A stretch of DNA of 64,000 nt from Pseudoips prasinana (Eukaryota > Arthropoda > Insecta > Lepidoptera > Nolidae), in assembly GCA_951640165.1 (NCBI GenBank), contig OX621240.1, positions 3,546,713-3,610,712 of the forward strand, given 5' to 3'. Numbering within the stretch: the stretch's first letter is position 1; every line of letters begins with the position of its first letter. Below the pieces are notes generated by a model, which saw nothing but the letters and a program-made list of their open reading frames with translations, did not search any database and was not told the origin of the DNA. The translations under genes were made by a program, and so were the position numbers. Positions 1-10,734 of this stretch are shown one piece after another.

Positions 1-526
1 TTGTTGAATTTTCGTCCATTCCTCCTAATCTTAGAAGGGCTTCCACTTTTAGAAGTAGGAAGTTTAGGAAGGATAAAATAAAAGTGAAAGCAGGGTATTA
101 GTACCCTGCTTCCACTTTCTCGTTCATTTTATCCATAAAAGATTTCCACTAGTGGAGATACGCCTCTTCGAAAGGCCATAATTGCCACAATGACCACTGC
201 TTAGTAATCAATAAAGGGACACTACCAAAACAACAATATGGTCACCATAGGCTACCAACGTTGACCGGTGCCGAAAGGAAAACCCTTTATAACCACCTCG
301 AGTGGTCCAGGGTACTGTTGCCTTTTTTTAAACCATGTCAAATGTGGTGCATCCGTTTTTATTGGAAATGAATTTAAATTCATTTTGAGTGTGTAGTGAA
401 AATAATATAAAAAAAACAATAAAAAAATAAAAATAAACGATAACAACATAATAAAATAACCTAATCTAACCGTTAGAAAAGTCCCGACCCCAACTATAAT
501 TACATAATTTATATATAAAGACCTGT
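1..526. other. Gene-free flank with a short hairpin
   Basis: No coding region is supported here; the only open frame is AT-rich and short. The one structure seen is a hairpin at 81-118: 17-base arms with one mismatch around a 4-base loop. Confidence 0.5.
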
Positions 527-761
527 GGCTCTACCGGCTAAGTCGCCGAACATCGATTTCTTAAATGGCGTTCAAATAAATAAAGGTTAAAAATGACTTA
601 ATCAATCGTTAAATCAGGTTCCATGACCACATGTGACGTCATAAATGGTCCGGAATCGATTATCAACGTGGAAGCCGACTTAAAGATTAAGTTATTTTTA
701 ACCTTTATTTATTTGAACGGCATCTAAGAAATCGATGTTCGGCGACTTAGCCGGTAGAGCC
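527..761. mobile_element. MITE with ~75-bp terminal inverted repeats
   Basis: The two ends are reverse complements, beginning GGCTCTACCGGCTAAGTC and ending in its complement, and the similarity runs inward about 75 bases. There is no coding capacity, so this is a non-autonomous DNA transposon. The same termini recur at 12091 (left) and about 16614 (right), where the family has inserted into a SINE. No clear target-site duplication is visible at this copy. Confidence 0.7.
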
Positions 762-944
762 TTACACTGCTGGACCGACATTGATCAAACATAGCTAAGA
801 ACCACCGTAAAGAAATTGGCTTTCAAATGAAATATACCGCAACGGAATTGGTTCATATGTTTGAGAGCTACGATGCCACAGTTAGACTGCCAGCGACGTA
901 AAACTTATAACACCCTTCTTTTTGAGTCGGGGGTTAAAAATCAG

Positions 945-1115
945 GCCTCAGACAAAATATTACTAACAAATATTTTGTTTTAACATTTTTTAGTATAGCG
1001 GCAATAGAAATACAAACTCTGTGAATATGTGCACCCGTATACTTACTTCGTTTCATGAGATACAGCCCGCTACCAGACAGACAGTTAAACAGCGGAGGCT
1101 TACTAATAAAATAAA
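945..1115 (-). repeat. Fragment of a dispersed lepidopteran repeat
   Basis: Read on the minus strand, this shares its core (cctattactaagact..., a ctgtctgtctgtc run, a 'catgagatacagc' block and a 'tagcggcaatagaaat' block) with the longer copy at 4987-5305 and a fragment at 24660-24790. Copies share order and spacing but are diverged. It is non-coding, of unknown class. Confidence 0.55.
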
Positions 1116-1193
1116 CGAAGCAATATAACAAATCACAATATTTTATTAAAATTTGATGTCGGATAAATTTAGCTGACCAATATTACAAAATCA

Positions 1194-1199
1194 TTTATT
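1194..1199 (-). terminator. Poly(A) signal of the GH32 gene
   Basis: AATAAA on the minus strand, 17 bases past the stop codon of the beta-fructofuranosidase. Another AATAAA overlaps the stop itself. The position suits a short 3' UTR; use of the signal is inferred. Confidence 0.45.
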
Positions 1200-1215
1200 C
1201 ATACTTAAGAGTTTA

Positions 1216-2682
1216 TTATAAGGGTACACTTGTATTAAGTGTATAAGCTGTGACAGTTAAGCTTTGCGTCCCAGCATTTGTAACTGTCCAGGTACCATCA
1301 GGATATACTCTCGAACTGAAAACCACTTCGCCATCACCACAGAAAACTTCGATAGAACTGGAATCCAAGAAAATTCGTATATCCTTAGTACCTGTATGCG
1401 CCCATTCCACCTGCCTTACGTTACCAGCTCTATCCAACACAACTTTGCCGCTACTTACATCCCAACTCAAGGAAATCTTTCCACCTCCGTTGGTGCCCGT
1501 GAAATCTAACTGGAAGTTCTGCTCAAAATCTATATTTGTAATGATCAGTTCACCAGTATTTCCTAATGAAGGCACCGTTTGAGCTGAGGTTAGGGCACCA
1601 TTTAAGACTGTGGTATTTCTTAAATTTATCATTTCTGCGACTGGATTCATGCAAAGACGGTTATCTTTCAGTGATAGTTCTCTGAAAATAGTCATAGCTC
1701 CTGCCCAACCATCTGCTGCCTCAGGGAATGTAGCATCCCACATCCCAAACCAAGCTATAAGGATTCTGCGGCCATTTACTAGAGTAGTTTGAGTAGCGTA
1801 GAAGTCATGCCCATAATCAAGTTCCGCAAAGGCGACTTCTTCTGTGAACTTCGTAGTATCATAATTGAAAGTACCGATAATAGCTCCTGTTTGATAGAGA
1901 TTTTTATACCGGTCACCACTCGCGGTAATGCCTTGAGGAGACATTAGAAGGACGTATTTTCCATTCAGCTCGAAGAAATCAGGACACTCCCACATATATC
2001 CCATTGCCGCCGAAGGCGTTCCGATTGTGTTTTTATACTCCCAATTAACCAAGTCTGAGGATTTGAATAACAGTACTCTGCCCCAGCCATTGTCTGTCTT
2101 GCTTCCGACAACCACGTAATAATCATTTCCATACTTCCAAACCTTAGGATCACGGAAATCTTGTGTTTTATTCACGGGATACAAAACTGGATTTCCCAAA
2201 TATTTGGTGAACTCCTCGCCGTTATCGCTGTAGGCTAAGTACTGGGTCTCGCGATAATCAGAGCTGTCGTCACCAGTGTCTCCGGTATACATGAGAACCA
2301 GGATGCCGTCCCTTTCAATAGCGCTGCCCGAGTAGCACTGCACCCCATCTTCCGGCAACAATGCTGTTGACATTTGTTTCCAATTCACTAAGTCAGAACT
2401 TGATACATGGCCCCAATGCATAGGCCCCCATTTACTGTCGTATGGATAGAACTGATAGAAGAGATGGTACTTCTCTTTGTAGTAAACAAATCCATTGGGG
2501 TCGTTCATCCAGCCGACTGGTGGAGTCACATGGTAATGGAGTTTATACCTCGTGTTGATGGTAGCTGATTTGGTTTTGATATATTCTTCTAACTGTTCTT
2601 TCGGGTCTCCATTCAGTTGACACAAGTGCACAGTTGCGCAGAGGCAAGCAAGTAAAACGAAAGATATCTTAAGGTGGTCCAT
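1216..2682 (-). CDS. Suc1: Beta-fructofuranosidase (GH32 sucrase), secreted
   Basis: 488-residue glycoside hydrolase family 32 enzyme that hydrolyses sucrose from the fructose side, expected to be secreted into the gut lumen. Residues 1-21 form a hydrophobic signal peptide. The five-bladed propeller carries WMNDPNG at 58-64 (D61 nucleophile), RDP at 177-179 (D178 transition-state stabiliser) and WECPD at 231-235 (E232 acid/base); a beta-sandwich domain follows from about residue 350. All three catalytic residues are present. I chose the ATG at 2682 rather than an in-frame one at 2769 because it opens directly on the signal peptide and has a good context (CAAC ATG G). The gene has no intron and no introns are needed to complete the fold. 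Lepidopteran GH32 genes are established horizontal acquisitions from bacteria; length and intronless form fit the Suc1 type. The Suc1/Suc2 assignment is less certain than the family. Confidence 0.95.
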   Translation of the reverse strand: MDHLKISFVLLACLCATVHLCQLNGDPKEQLEEYIKTKSATINTRYKLHYHVTPPVGWMNDPNGFVYYKEKYHLFYQFYPYDSKWGPMHWGHVSSSDLVNWKQMSTALLPEDGVQCYSGSAIERDGILVLMYTGDTGDDSSDYRETQYLAYSDNGEEFTKYLGNPVLYPVNKTQDFRDPKVWKYGNDYYVVVGSKTDNGWGRVLLFKSSDLVNWEYKNTIGTPSAAMGYMWECPDFFELNGKYVLLMSPQGITASGDRYKNLYQTGAIIGTFNYDTTKFTEEVAFAELDYGHDFYATQTTLVNGRRILIAWFGMWDATFPEAADGWAGAMTIFRELSLKDNRLCMNPVAEMINLRNTTVLNGALTSAQTVPSLGNTGELIITNIDFEQNFQLDFTGTNGGGKISLSWDVSSGKVVLDRAGNVRQVEWAHTGTKDIRIFLDSSSIEVFCGDGEVVFSSRVYPDGTWTVTNAGTQSLTVTAYTLNTSVPL

Positions 2683-2734
2683 GTTGAAATGATTTGCAGC
2701 CCTGTTGGTATTCAGTTTAAATAACGAAGCTTGG

Positions 2735-2766
2735 TATGAATCGAGCGAAGTGGTGATAACAATATA
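2735..2766 (-). promoter_or_regulatory. Candidate core promoter of the GH32 gene
   Basis: On the minus strand TATATTG starts at 2766, and an initiator-like TTCATACC places its A at 2737, 29 bases downstream, which is normal TATA-to-start spacing. This predicts a 5' UTR of about 54 bases without an intron. Pattern-based only. Confidence 0.35.
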
Positions 2767-2999
2767 CAAGTGTTTTGTTTGCCCCTCTTAAAGTTACTTA
2801 TGAAGTTTACATGTTATATTAGGGTTACGAAACAAAAGGTTCAAAAAGAAATTCTTATTTAGTTTATTATGTTTTTTATTCTTCTTTGTTTTGTCTATAC
2901 TACGATTTACAGAGACGGACTTAATGCCGAACGCATTTACCCGTCAACCTTAATATGATGCAGAGAGAAACATTTTATTCATTTATTTGAATTCATTTT

Positions 3000-3250
3000 A
3001 ATCAAAATACAAAATCAATATGTAGTGTTAATTCCGCTAATTGTCACCAGTACGATACCCAACACGTGTTTCAGTCCTCCACGGACCATTCTCAAGGGCT
3101 GCTAACTCGTCGAGTGCTCGAAGGAGACTCAACGACTCAACGAGTTAGCAGCCCTTGAGAATGGTCCGTGGAGGACTGAAACACGTGTTGGGTATCGTAC
3201 TGGTGACAATTAGCGGAATTAACACTACATATTGATTTTGTATTTTGATT
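3000..3250. repeat. Perfect palindrome, 111-bp arms and 29-bp spacer
   Basis: Arm 3000-3110 is the exact reverse complement of arm 3140-3250 (111 of 111 bases). The spacer (3111-3139) contains a small nested palindrome, cgagtgctcg. No open frame covers it. It may be a foldback transposon, a recent inverted duplication or an assembly artefact; a transcript would form a perfect long hairpin. Confidence 0.9.
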
Positions 3251-3743
3251 GTTGGTTGTTGGTGGTTGTTTTGAGTGTTGGGTATTTCCGCAAAGTAACG
3301 CCTGATTCCATTACTTATCTGAATCCATTTTGAATATTAACATAGTAAGTGCGCTTAAAAAGCTTTGTGTGCCAACCAATCATTGTTAAAGTAAACCTTC
3401 TGTAAGCACGCTTGCCTTGGGCAGTAAGGTGGTGAAGGAGTAAGCTGAATACGTGAAGAGAGCCTTAGGAAAAGTGTGCTCGGGTGAGGCGAACGGAAGT
3501 TACGAGAGAGAGTTACGTTTCATATATTACTGAACGAACAAGAGAGAGATGCTAGGACATATTTTCTTCCTCTGATTCTCTCATAGGCAGTTACGTATGA
3601 AGTTTTACTTTAGTCGTGTCTAAAGCACACTCGTTTTTGGAACGAAGTTCCTTATCGCGCGTTTTGAAAGGGGGCTAGACGGAAAAAATCTTACGAAAAG
3701 TTGGCACGACACTTTTTGCAGCTGTGCGGCGTGCGCATGTTTC

Positions 3744-3774
<31 letters not shown>

Positions 3775-4030
3775 TAAAGAAAGCAAGTCAGATATTTTCA
3801 TTTCTATTTCGCATTGAACTTTGTGGTGTCGCGTCGATTATTTTTGTTGAGTGTATACAGGTTTTTTGTACATAATAAATAATAAGAAATAACTTCGTTC
3901 CATCCGGGTGTCCCTTGACACCTCTCAAGTTTTTAGTATTATTATAATTACCGCGACTCAGTACGTACGTTACGCCGGCGTTCACAACTATCCGATTTCC
4001 GAGTTGTAATCCTCAACTCCTATGGCTACC
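3251..4030. other. Gene-free spacer with a CT microsatellite
   Basis: No convincing coding frame. A (CT)n run occupies about 3741-3774, preceded by GC-richer unique sequence. No repeat family from elsewhere in the window is recognised. Confidence 0.5.
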
Positions 4031-4612
4031 CATAATAATGTCCTCCCGACCGAATTTCGGCCACGGCGGCCAGTCTCAATGGACACTAGCCAATTGCGCA
4101 GGACATATTATAGTGCACAAGTGTGTGCGCAAACACAGGGGCACTTTCTATTCCATCACTCTCATGATCTGATGGGACGACTAGTGACACGACCGGAAAG
4201 AGTTCAGGTACAGGACCGACGGCTTTACGTGCTCTCCGAGGCACAGGGGTGTAATACCGCCAACTTCCAGACTTCGGGCTGATACTGAGAAATTTCTTTT
4301 TACCGAAACATCCCAAAATCACTTTTTGGCTCGACCCGGGATTTGAACCCAGGACCTCATTATCTGCGGTTGAACACCCTACCGCTATAACCTGTGCCTC
4401 GGAGAGCACGTAAAGCCGTCGGTCCTGTACCTGACCTCTTTCCGGTCGTGTCGCTAGGCGTCCCATCGGATCATGAGAGTGATGGAATAGAAAATGCTCC
4501 TGTGTTTGCGCACAAACTTGAGCACTATAATATGTCCCGTGCAGATGGCTAATCTCTATTGAGACTGGCCGCCGCGGCGCCGTGGCCGGAATTCGGCTAG
4601 GAGGACATTATT
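4031..4612. mobile_element. Inverted pair of tRNA-derived SINEs (family A)
   Basis: The left copy is minus-strand (tail near 4031, tRNA-like head with B-box-like GGGATTTGAACCC near 4340-4352). The right copy is plus-strand, lacks its head and starts at about 4393. The bodies form arms of about 215 bases (4031-4245 against 4393-4612) enclosing the head. Other copies of this family lie at 11264, 23143, 30290 and 51287. The family body carries blocks such as CCTCGGAGAGCACG and CCCATCGGATCATGAGAGT. Apparent open frames here are incidental. Confidence 0.75.
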
Positions 4613-4986
4613 TATTTATTATTTAGTCCACAGGAGGCGCTGCTGTCTGACTGCCTGGTGTATCCCTAAGTCGCCTTTTACGATACCCACGGGGTGGTAT
4701 GGGGTGGCCCTTTCATTCTTTATGGGCCGGGATCCACACGGCGTAGTCCTGCTCGTACTTGGCTGCAAGTATTTCCTCAATAGTGTTTTACTGGTATCAA
4801 TATAATGACTGTCAGATCTACTTAATGACTAAAACATCTTCATTGGAGTGTTTTCGATGGACGCTCAATAGCCTATAGTATATGGAAATTTTGAAGTAGG
4901 CACTTGGTACTGATACGTGCAAATCAATAATTAGATAACTACGTTTTTTATTTCGATTTTAGACCCACTCGTGTATTTAGCGGCAG
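4613..4986. other. No gene seen
   Basis: A GC-richer stretch (4620-4780) followed by AT-rich DNA. No domain, repeat family or RNA is recognised. Confidence 0.4.
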
Positions 4987-5305
4987 CCATTTTTAGGGTT
5001 CCGAACCCAAAGGGTAAAACAGGACCCTATTACTAAGACTTCGCTGTCTGTCTTCCCGTCTGTCACCAGGCTGTATCTCATGAACTGTGATAGTTAGACA
5101 GTTGAAATTTTCGCAGATGATGTAAGTACTATTTCTGTTGCCGCTATAACAACAAATACTAAAAAACAAAATAAAATAAATATTTAAGGATATAAATATT
5201 CAAAATAAAATAAATTCATGTTTGTTGTATGGGGGCCATACAACAAACGTGATTTTTTTACGGAACCCTTCGTGCGCGAGTCCGACTCGTACTTGGCCGG
5301 TTCTT
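4987..5305 (+). repeat. Dispersed lepidopteran repeat, longest copy
   Basis: Starts with 'agggttccgaacccaaaggg', has a ctgtctgtcttcccgtctgtc run, and ends 'gagtccgactcgtacttggcc'. An internal palindrome (tgtttgttgtatgg...ccatacaacaaac) lies near 5220-5248. Related fragments are at 945-1115 and 24660-24790. There is no coding potential. I know this sequence type as common in moth genomes but cannot assign a transposon class. Confidence 0.6.
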
Positions 5306-5451
5306 TACTGTAGATAAATGAGGGTCTGGATTGAAATCCTAGGTTAGGCCAAAAAGTGCTTTTGCTGGTAAATTGGAAGTGTTATTCTTACCTTTTCACC
5401 AATTTAAAAGAAAACAAAAATAATACAATCAGGCATAGCTTATTTTTTAGC

Positions 5452-5511
5452 TTTTATCTTTCACTGGTTCACCAGACATTCTTTTGTCTGGTGAACCAGT
5501 GAAAGATAAAA
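5452..5511. repeat. Perfect 27-bp-arm hairpin, 6-base loop
   Basis: Arms 5452-5478 and 5485-5511 are exact reverse complements. It stands in gene-free DNA directly before a SINE. Confidence 0.85.
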
Positions 5512-5552
5512 AGCGAGAGTTCAAGCCACTGAGTAAAATTAAATTAATATTT

Positions 5553-5789
5553 AGGGGACAATGTCACACAGATCATCCTAGCCCCAAACTAAGCAAAGCT
5601 TGTACTATGGGTACCAGGCGACGATATACATACTTATATAGATAGATAAATACTTATATACATAGAAAACATCCATCACTCAGAAACAAATATTCGTGCT
5701 CATCACACAAATATTTGCACTTACCGGGATTCGAACCCAGGACCACCAGCTTCGTAGGCAGGAGCACTACCAACTAGGCTACGGTGATC
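5553..5789 (-). mobile_element. tRNA-derived SINE, family B, full copy
   Basis: Minus-strand head has an A-box-like stretch (tagcctagttggtag) and a B box (GGTTCGAATCC), followed by a 150-base tail region ending 'gatgatctgtgtgacattgtcccc'. The same family is at 12151/15349 (split), 18407, 20643, 23541, 24248 and 31536. The head resembles a tRNA but lacks a full cloverleaf, so it is not a tRNA gene. Confidence 0.85.
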
Positions 5790-6699
5790 TGATACCAAGT
5801 AACCCTTTGAATTTCTTTCAGTTGCCAGTTACTGACAGGCGCTTTCAAATTAATATGAAAAATAACTGACTGACTGGTTTGCTGACTGTTTTAAAGGCCG
5901 GCAACACACTCGTGACTCCTCTGGTGTTGCGAGTATTCATGGGCTGCGGTGATCACTTACCATCAGGTGACCCGCTTCCTCGTTTGTCACCCTATTGACA
6001 TAAAAATAATTGGAAAAGCTTTTGATAGAGGCTGTCCATATAAGCAGCCTCTATCAAAAGCTTTGAAAATAATCTGTTTAACCCCCAACGCAAAACGACG
6101 CAACATATTTTTTCTGTTGGAAAGGTGTCTTCATCAAGAGCGTACTTACCTGTGTTTTATGAAAGTCTGTCCAGCCGTTCAAAAGTTACAGCCCTTTTTT
6201 AGTTGGAGATTGGTGTTTTTAACGGTTAGTTTTAGAATATGTACCTGTTTACGATGGCAAGCTTCTCGTATATATAACACAAAAATCACAAATTTTGTTT
6301 AATCAAACAAGTTTCATTTCTTCAAGTCAGTACAGGCAGCTATCAAATAAACAGATATCCAAGTGTTACAAAAATATATAGGGCGTAATAAAAACTAATG
6401 CGTGATGATAACACTAACGACTCAACAATAAAAAATTTACAACTCACTGAACTCAAAACAATGTTATGAGAAATTAGTGTTCCAAATATTCAAAACCAGT
6501 TTTCATTTAAAAATGTCGTCAAATCGATTCGATGCGATCGATATAACACGATTCGTTCGTCTTACGAGTATATGGAAAATTTTATTTTATTTGTGAGAGT
6601 CGCTGAAAGCCGATGGATGCGATGAATGCTAGTGCCAGTCAGGTACTTGTGGAGATCTTTGGGCGAGGCTTGCTTCTTTGTTAGTATAATTTTCATACT
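5790..6699. other. No gene seen; one 20-bp-arm hairpin
   Basis: Frames here show no recognisable domain. Perfect hairpin arms 6015-6034 and 6045-6064 enclose a 10-base loop. The last 50 bases already resemble the satellite that follows (ttctttgttagtataat). Confidence 0.5.
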
Positions 6700-7470
6700 G
6701 ATACTTGTAAAGTGAGACAGTCTCGAAAGTAGCAATATGTGTTGTATACGTCTCCCTTTTCCCCGACCAGCTCTAGCGGCCTTACTTACGCCCAGGATCA
6801 TAGCTATAGCTTGTAAAGTGAGACAGTCTCGAAAGTAGCAATATGTGTTGTATACGTGTCCCTTATCCCGACCAGCTCTAGCGGCCTTACTTACGCCCAG
6901 GATCATAGCTATAGCTTGTAAAGTGAGACAGTCTCGAAAGTAGCAATATGTGTTGTATACGTCTCCCTTATCCCGACCAGCTCTAGCGGCCTTACTTACG
7001 CCCAGGATCATAGCTATAGCTTGTAAAGTGAGACAGTCTCGAAAGTAGCAATATGTGTTGTATACGTCTCCCTTATCCCGACCAGCTCTAGCGGCCTTAC
7101 TTACGCCCAGGATCATAGCTATAGCTTGTAAAGTGAGACAGTCTCGAAAGTAGCAATATGTGTTGTATACGTCTCCCTTTTCCCCGACCAGCTCTAGCGG
7201 CCTTACTTACGCCCAGGATCATAGCTATAGCTTGTAAAGTGAGACAGTCTCGAAAGTAGCAATATGTGTTGTATACGTCTCCCTTATCCCGACCAGCTCT
7301 AGCGGCCTTACTTACGCCCAGGATCATAGCTATAGCTTGTAAAGTGAGACAGTCTCGAAAGTAGCAATATGTGTTGTATACGTCTCCCTTTCCCCCGACC
7401 AGCTCTAGCGACCTTACTTACGCACAGGATCATAGCTATAGCTTCTTTGTGAGTATAAGTTTCATACTGA
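6700..7470. repeat. Satellite, 105/106-bp monomers, ~7 copies
   Basis: Monomers start 'cttgtaaagtgagacagtc' at 6704, 6810, 6915, 7020, 7125, 7231 and 7336. Because 105 is a multiple of three, the minus strand stays open through several monomers and gives a 35-residue repeated peptide. This is an arithmetic effect of the period; there is no start-codon context or domain, so I do not call a gene. Confidence 0.9.
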
Positions 7471-9200
7471 TACTTGTAAAGTGAGGCAGTCTCGAAAGTA
7501 GCAATATATGTTGTATACGTCCCCCTTTCCCCCGACCAGCTCTAGCGACCTTACTTACGCACAGGATCATAGCTATAGCTTCTTTGTGAGTATAAGTTTC
7601 ATACTGATACTTGTAAAGTGAGGCAGTCTCGAAAGTAGCAATATATGTTGTATACGTCCCCCTTTCCCCCGACCAGCTCTAGCGACCTTACTTACGCACA
7701 GGATCATAGCTATAGCTTCTTTGTGAGTATAAGTTTCATACTGATACTTGTAAAGTGAGGCAGTCTCGAAAGTAGCAATATATGTTGTATACGTCCCCCT
7801 TTCCCCCGACCAGCTCTAGCGACCTTACTTACGCACAGGATCATAGCTATAGCTTCTTTGTGAGTATAAGTTTCATACTGATACTTGTAAAGTGAGGCAG
7901 TCTCGAAAGTAGCAATATATGTTGTATACGTCCCCCTTTCCCCCGACCAGCTCTAGCGACCTTACTTACGCACAGGATCATAGCTATAGCTTCTTTGTGA
8001 GTATAAGTTTCATACTGATACTTGTAAAGTGAGGCAGTCTCGAAAGTAGCAATATATGTTGTATACGTCCCCCTTTCCCCCGACCAGCTCTAGCGACCTT
8101 ACTTACGCACAGGATCATAGCTATAGCTTCTTTGTGAGTATAAGTTTCATACTGATACTTGTAAAGTGAGGCAGTCTCGAAAGTAGCAATATATGTTGTA
8201 TACGTCCCCCTTTCCCCCGACCAGCTCTAGCGACCTTACTTACGCACAGGATCATAGCTATAGCTTCTTTGTGAGTATAAGTTTCATACTGATACTTGTA
8301 AAGTGAGGCAGTCTCGAAAGTAGCAATATATGTTGTATACGTCCCCCTTTCCCCCGACCAGCTCTAGCGACCTTACTTACGCACAGGATCATAGCTATAG
8401 CTTCTTTGTGAGTATAAGTTTCATACTGATACTTGTAAAGTGAGGCAGTCTCGAAAGTAGCAATATATGTTGTATACGTCCCCCTTTCCCCCGACCAGCT
8501 CTAGCGACCTTACTTACGCACAGGATCATAGCTATAGCTTCTTTGTGAGTATAAGTTTCATACTGATACTTGTAAAGTGAGGCAGTCTCGAAAGTAGCAA
8601 TATATGTTGTATACGTCCCCCTTTCCCCCGACCAGCTCTAGCGACCTTACTTACGCACAGGATCATAGCTATAGCTTCTTTGTGAGTATAAGTTTCATAC
8701 TGATACTTGTAAAGTGAGGCAGTCTCGAAAGTAGCAATATATGTTGTATACGTCCCCCTTTCCCCCGACCAGCTCTAGCGACCTTACTTACGCACAGGAT
8801 CATAGCTATAGCTTCTTTGTTAGTATAATTTTCATACTGGTACTTGTAAAGTGAGACAGTCTCGAAAGTAGCAATATGTGTTGTACACGTCTCGCTTTTC
8901 CCCGACCAGCTCTAGCGGTCTTTCTTACGCACAGGATCATAGCTATAACTTCTTTGTTAGTATAATTTTCATACTGATACTTGCAAAGTGAGGCAGTCTC
9001 GAAAGTAGCAATATATGTTGTACACGTCTCGCTTTTCCCCGACCAGCTCTAGCGGTCTTTCTTACGCACAGGATCATAGCTATAACTTCTTTGTTAGTAT
9101 AATTTTCATACTGATACTTGCAAAGTGAGACAGTCTTGAAAGTAGCAATATGTGTTGCCTACATCTCCCATTTCCTCGACCAGCTCTAGCAGCCTGAGTA
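7471..9200. repeat. Satellite, 137-bp monomers, 13 copies
   Basis: Same family as the adjoining 105-bp array, but each monomer has an extra 32-base segment (ttctttgtgagtataag...). Starts fall exactly 137 bases apart from 7474 to 9118. The ten copies from 7474 to about 8840 look almost identical; the last three are diverged ('ttgttagtataattttc'). Confidence 0.92.
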
Positions 9201-9328
9201 CACATAGCTCTTTGTGAGTTAATTTTTTTAAACCGAATTTCAAAATGAAAACGGTCATCAATTCGCCTTTTTTTGTGTCTGCGTTGTTTGTGAACAAATT
9301 TAGATTTATTCTTATTCGATAAAGAATA

Positions 9329-9622
9329 ATAATAATAATATCCTGGAACATTATATACAAACGGCCATCTGATCTCAAACTAAGCATGGCTTATACTATG
9401 GAAAAGACGGCCATCTGATCCCTGAGCTTGTACTATGGAAAAAAGATAACTGATATACTACGTATAATATTTCTTTTATAAATACATACCTATATAGATA
9501 ATTACACCCAGACTCTGGACCAACATACATGTTCATGCAGACAAATGTCTGTCCTGGGTGGGAATCGAACCCACGACCTTCAGTGTGAAAAGCAAGCATT
9601 TGCCAACCACGCCAATAGGCCC
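9329..9622 (-). mobile_element. tRNA-derived SINE, family C
   Basis: Tail (tatcctggaacatta) at the left, head (B box GGTTCGATTCCCACC on minus) at the right. The tail block 'ggccatctgatc...actatgg' occurs twice, 9361-9402 and 9408-9440, so the copy is partly duplicated. Other copies are at 19551, 25288, 27108, 38599, 55471 and split at 12029/16615. Confidence 0.8.
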
Positions 9623-9884
9623 GTGGGCTATAGAATGTTTTATAGTTGGTCCCAGTAATTAATTGCTTTAAGAAGTTTGACGCTGTCTTAGGAACTTAAA
9701 TAGCATACTTGGCGCTACCAGTTTGAACAAAACCAACAGTAGAACAATTAGCCAATCAATGGTTGTGTGTGTGGGTTCTTATGTTATCAATCTACTTTAA
9801 TGAAGTGCCTTTTATTAGTATCTGACATACCTTGTCCTTGAGCACTAAATAATAAACAGTTTTCTTGAATTGTTATCTGTCATA
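9623..9884. other. No gene seen
   Basis: AT-rich spacer without recognisable features. Confidence 0.4.
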
Positions 9885-10385
9885 TCATTTATTTATTTAT
9901 TTAGCAAACAAACGGTCGTTTACAAAAAATGTATACAAAACTTAATTTCTAATAGACCTAAAGTTCCATTATCTTAATAACTAACATTATGTTCCTAGTT
10001 TACTCTGAGAGCACTGAGCAACACATACAAGATTATCAAATAAATTATACAATCTAAATAGTTTTTTGTATCTTTTTAGCTATTATTTAATAGTAATTTT
10101 CTTATTTTAAGTCTAAATTGTGTATAAGAGTTTGAGAAAATATCAACACTGTTAAGATTTTTATCATAAAAATTACAAGAACGTCTTATAAAGGTATTTT
10201 TAGCATATCTTGTACTGCACATTGTGGTAGAAAAGGTATCCATAAGACGTGAGGAGGGACGCGGTACTCTAAACGTGATATTCTCTAACAATGATGATGA
10301 GTCAATTTTGTTATTAACAATCTTAAATAGAAACATGATATCGAGATAAGAGTGCCTGATCACCAAAGAGTCGATCGAGTATCAT
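9885..10385 (-). pseudogene. LINE reverse-transcriptase C-terminus, decayed
   Basis: The minus frame ending at 10076 encodes the C-terminal tail found after the RT of jockey/CR1-type LINEs, with pattern LDIMFLFKIVNNKID...LL...FRVPRPSSR...FSTT. The segment is 5'-truncated. 9885-10075 would be its 3' UTR, AT-rich with a TATTTATTTATTT run. No endonuclease or RT palm is present, so it cannot be autonomous. The clade is inferred from pattern only. Confidence 0.65.
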
Positions 10386-10581
10386 CTTGTAAGCACCCAT
10401 CATATTGGATATTAATAGGGAATTCACCTTTGTAAAATCCCCCGCAATATATTCCTTAATGCCGCCGTTGTACACACGCCGGCACTATATTTGAAAAGGT
10501 GATCGCTCGGCATAGAGTCTTAAGTTAAGCAGCTAATTACTACATCAATTTATTAGAGACAATAGGCTAGTCAGAAGTAAT

Positions 10582-10734
10582 GTACAGACGCCAGCACATC
10601 CAGCTACCCCAATCTGTCTAAAAAATCTTTTATAGATTTTCAACTTTATCACAATAGCGTAAGGTTCACTTTTAAATAGGGATATTTGACAGATTAGGGT
10701 AGCTTGATGTGCTAGCGTCTCTACATAATGAAAA
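10582..10734. mobile_element. Small MITE (family 'GTACAGACGCCAGC')
   Basis: About 150 bases with terminal inverted repeats: 'cagacgccagcacatccagc' at the left, complementary to 'gcttgatgtgctagcgtct' at the right. Sister copies sit at 22367-22504 and 23768-23908, with the same interior (caactttatcacaa...aaggttcact). Confidence 0.8.

Noticed and set aside
2683..2769. Upstream in-frame ATG adding 29 residues to the sucrase
   Set aside because: It would bury the signal peptide, and it overlaps the predicted TATA box.
4320..4390. tRNA-like segment with GGGATTTGAACCC
   Set aside because: Head of SINE family A; degenerate stems and repeated in several copies.
5710..5780. tRNA-like sequence with A and B boxes
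   Set aside because: It is the head of SINE family B, seen in seven copies with the same non-tRNA tail; no complete cloverleaf.
6562..7327. Minus-strand open frames with a 35-residue repeat
   Set aside because: The satellite period of 105 is divisible by three, so frames stay open by arithmetic; no domain, and the 137-base monomers break it.
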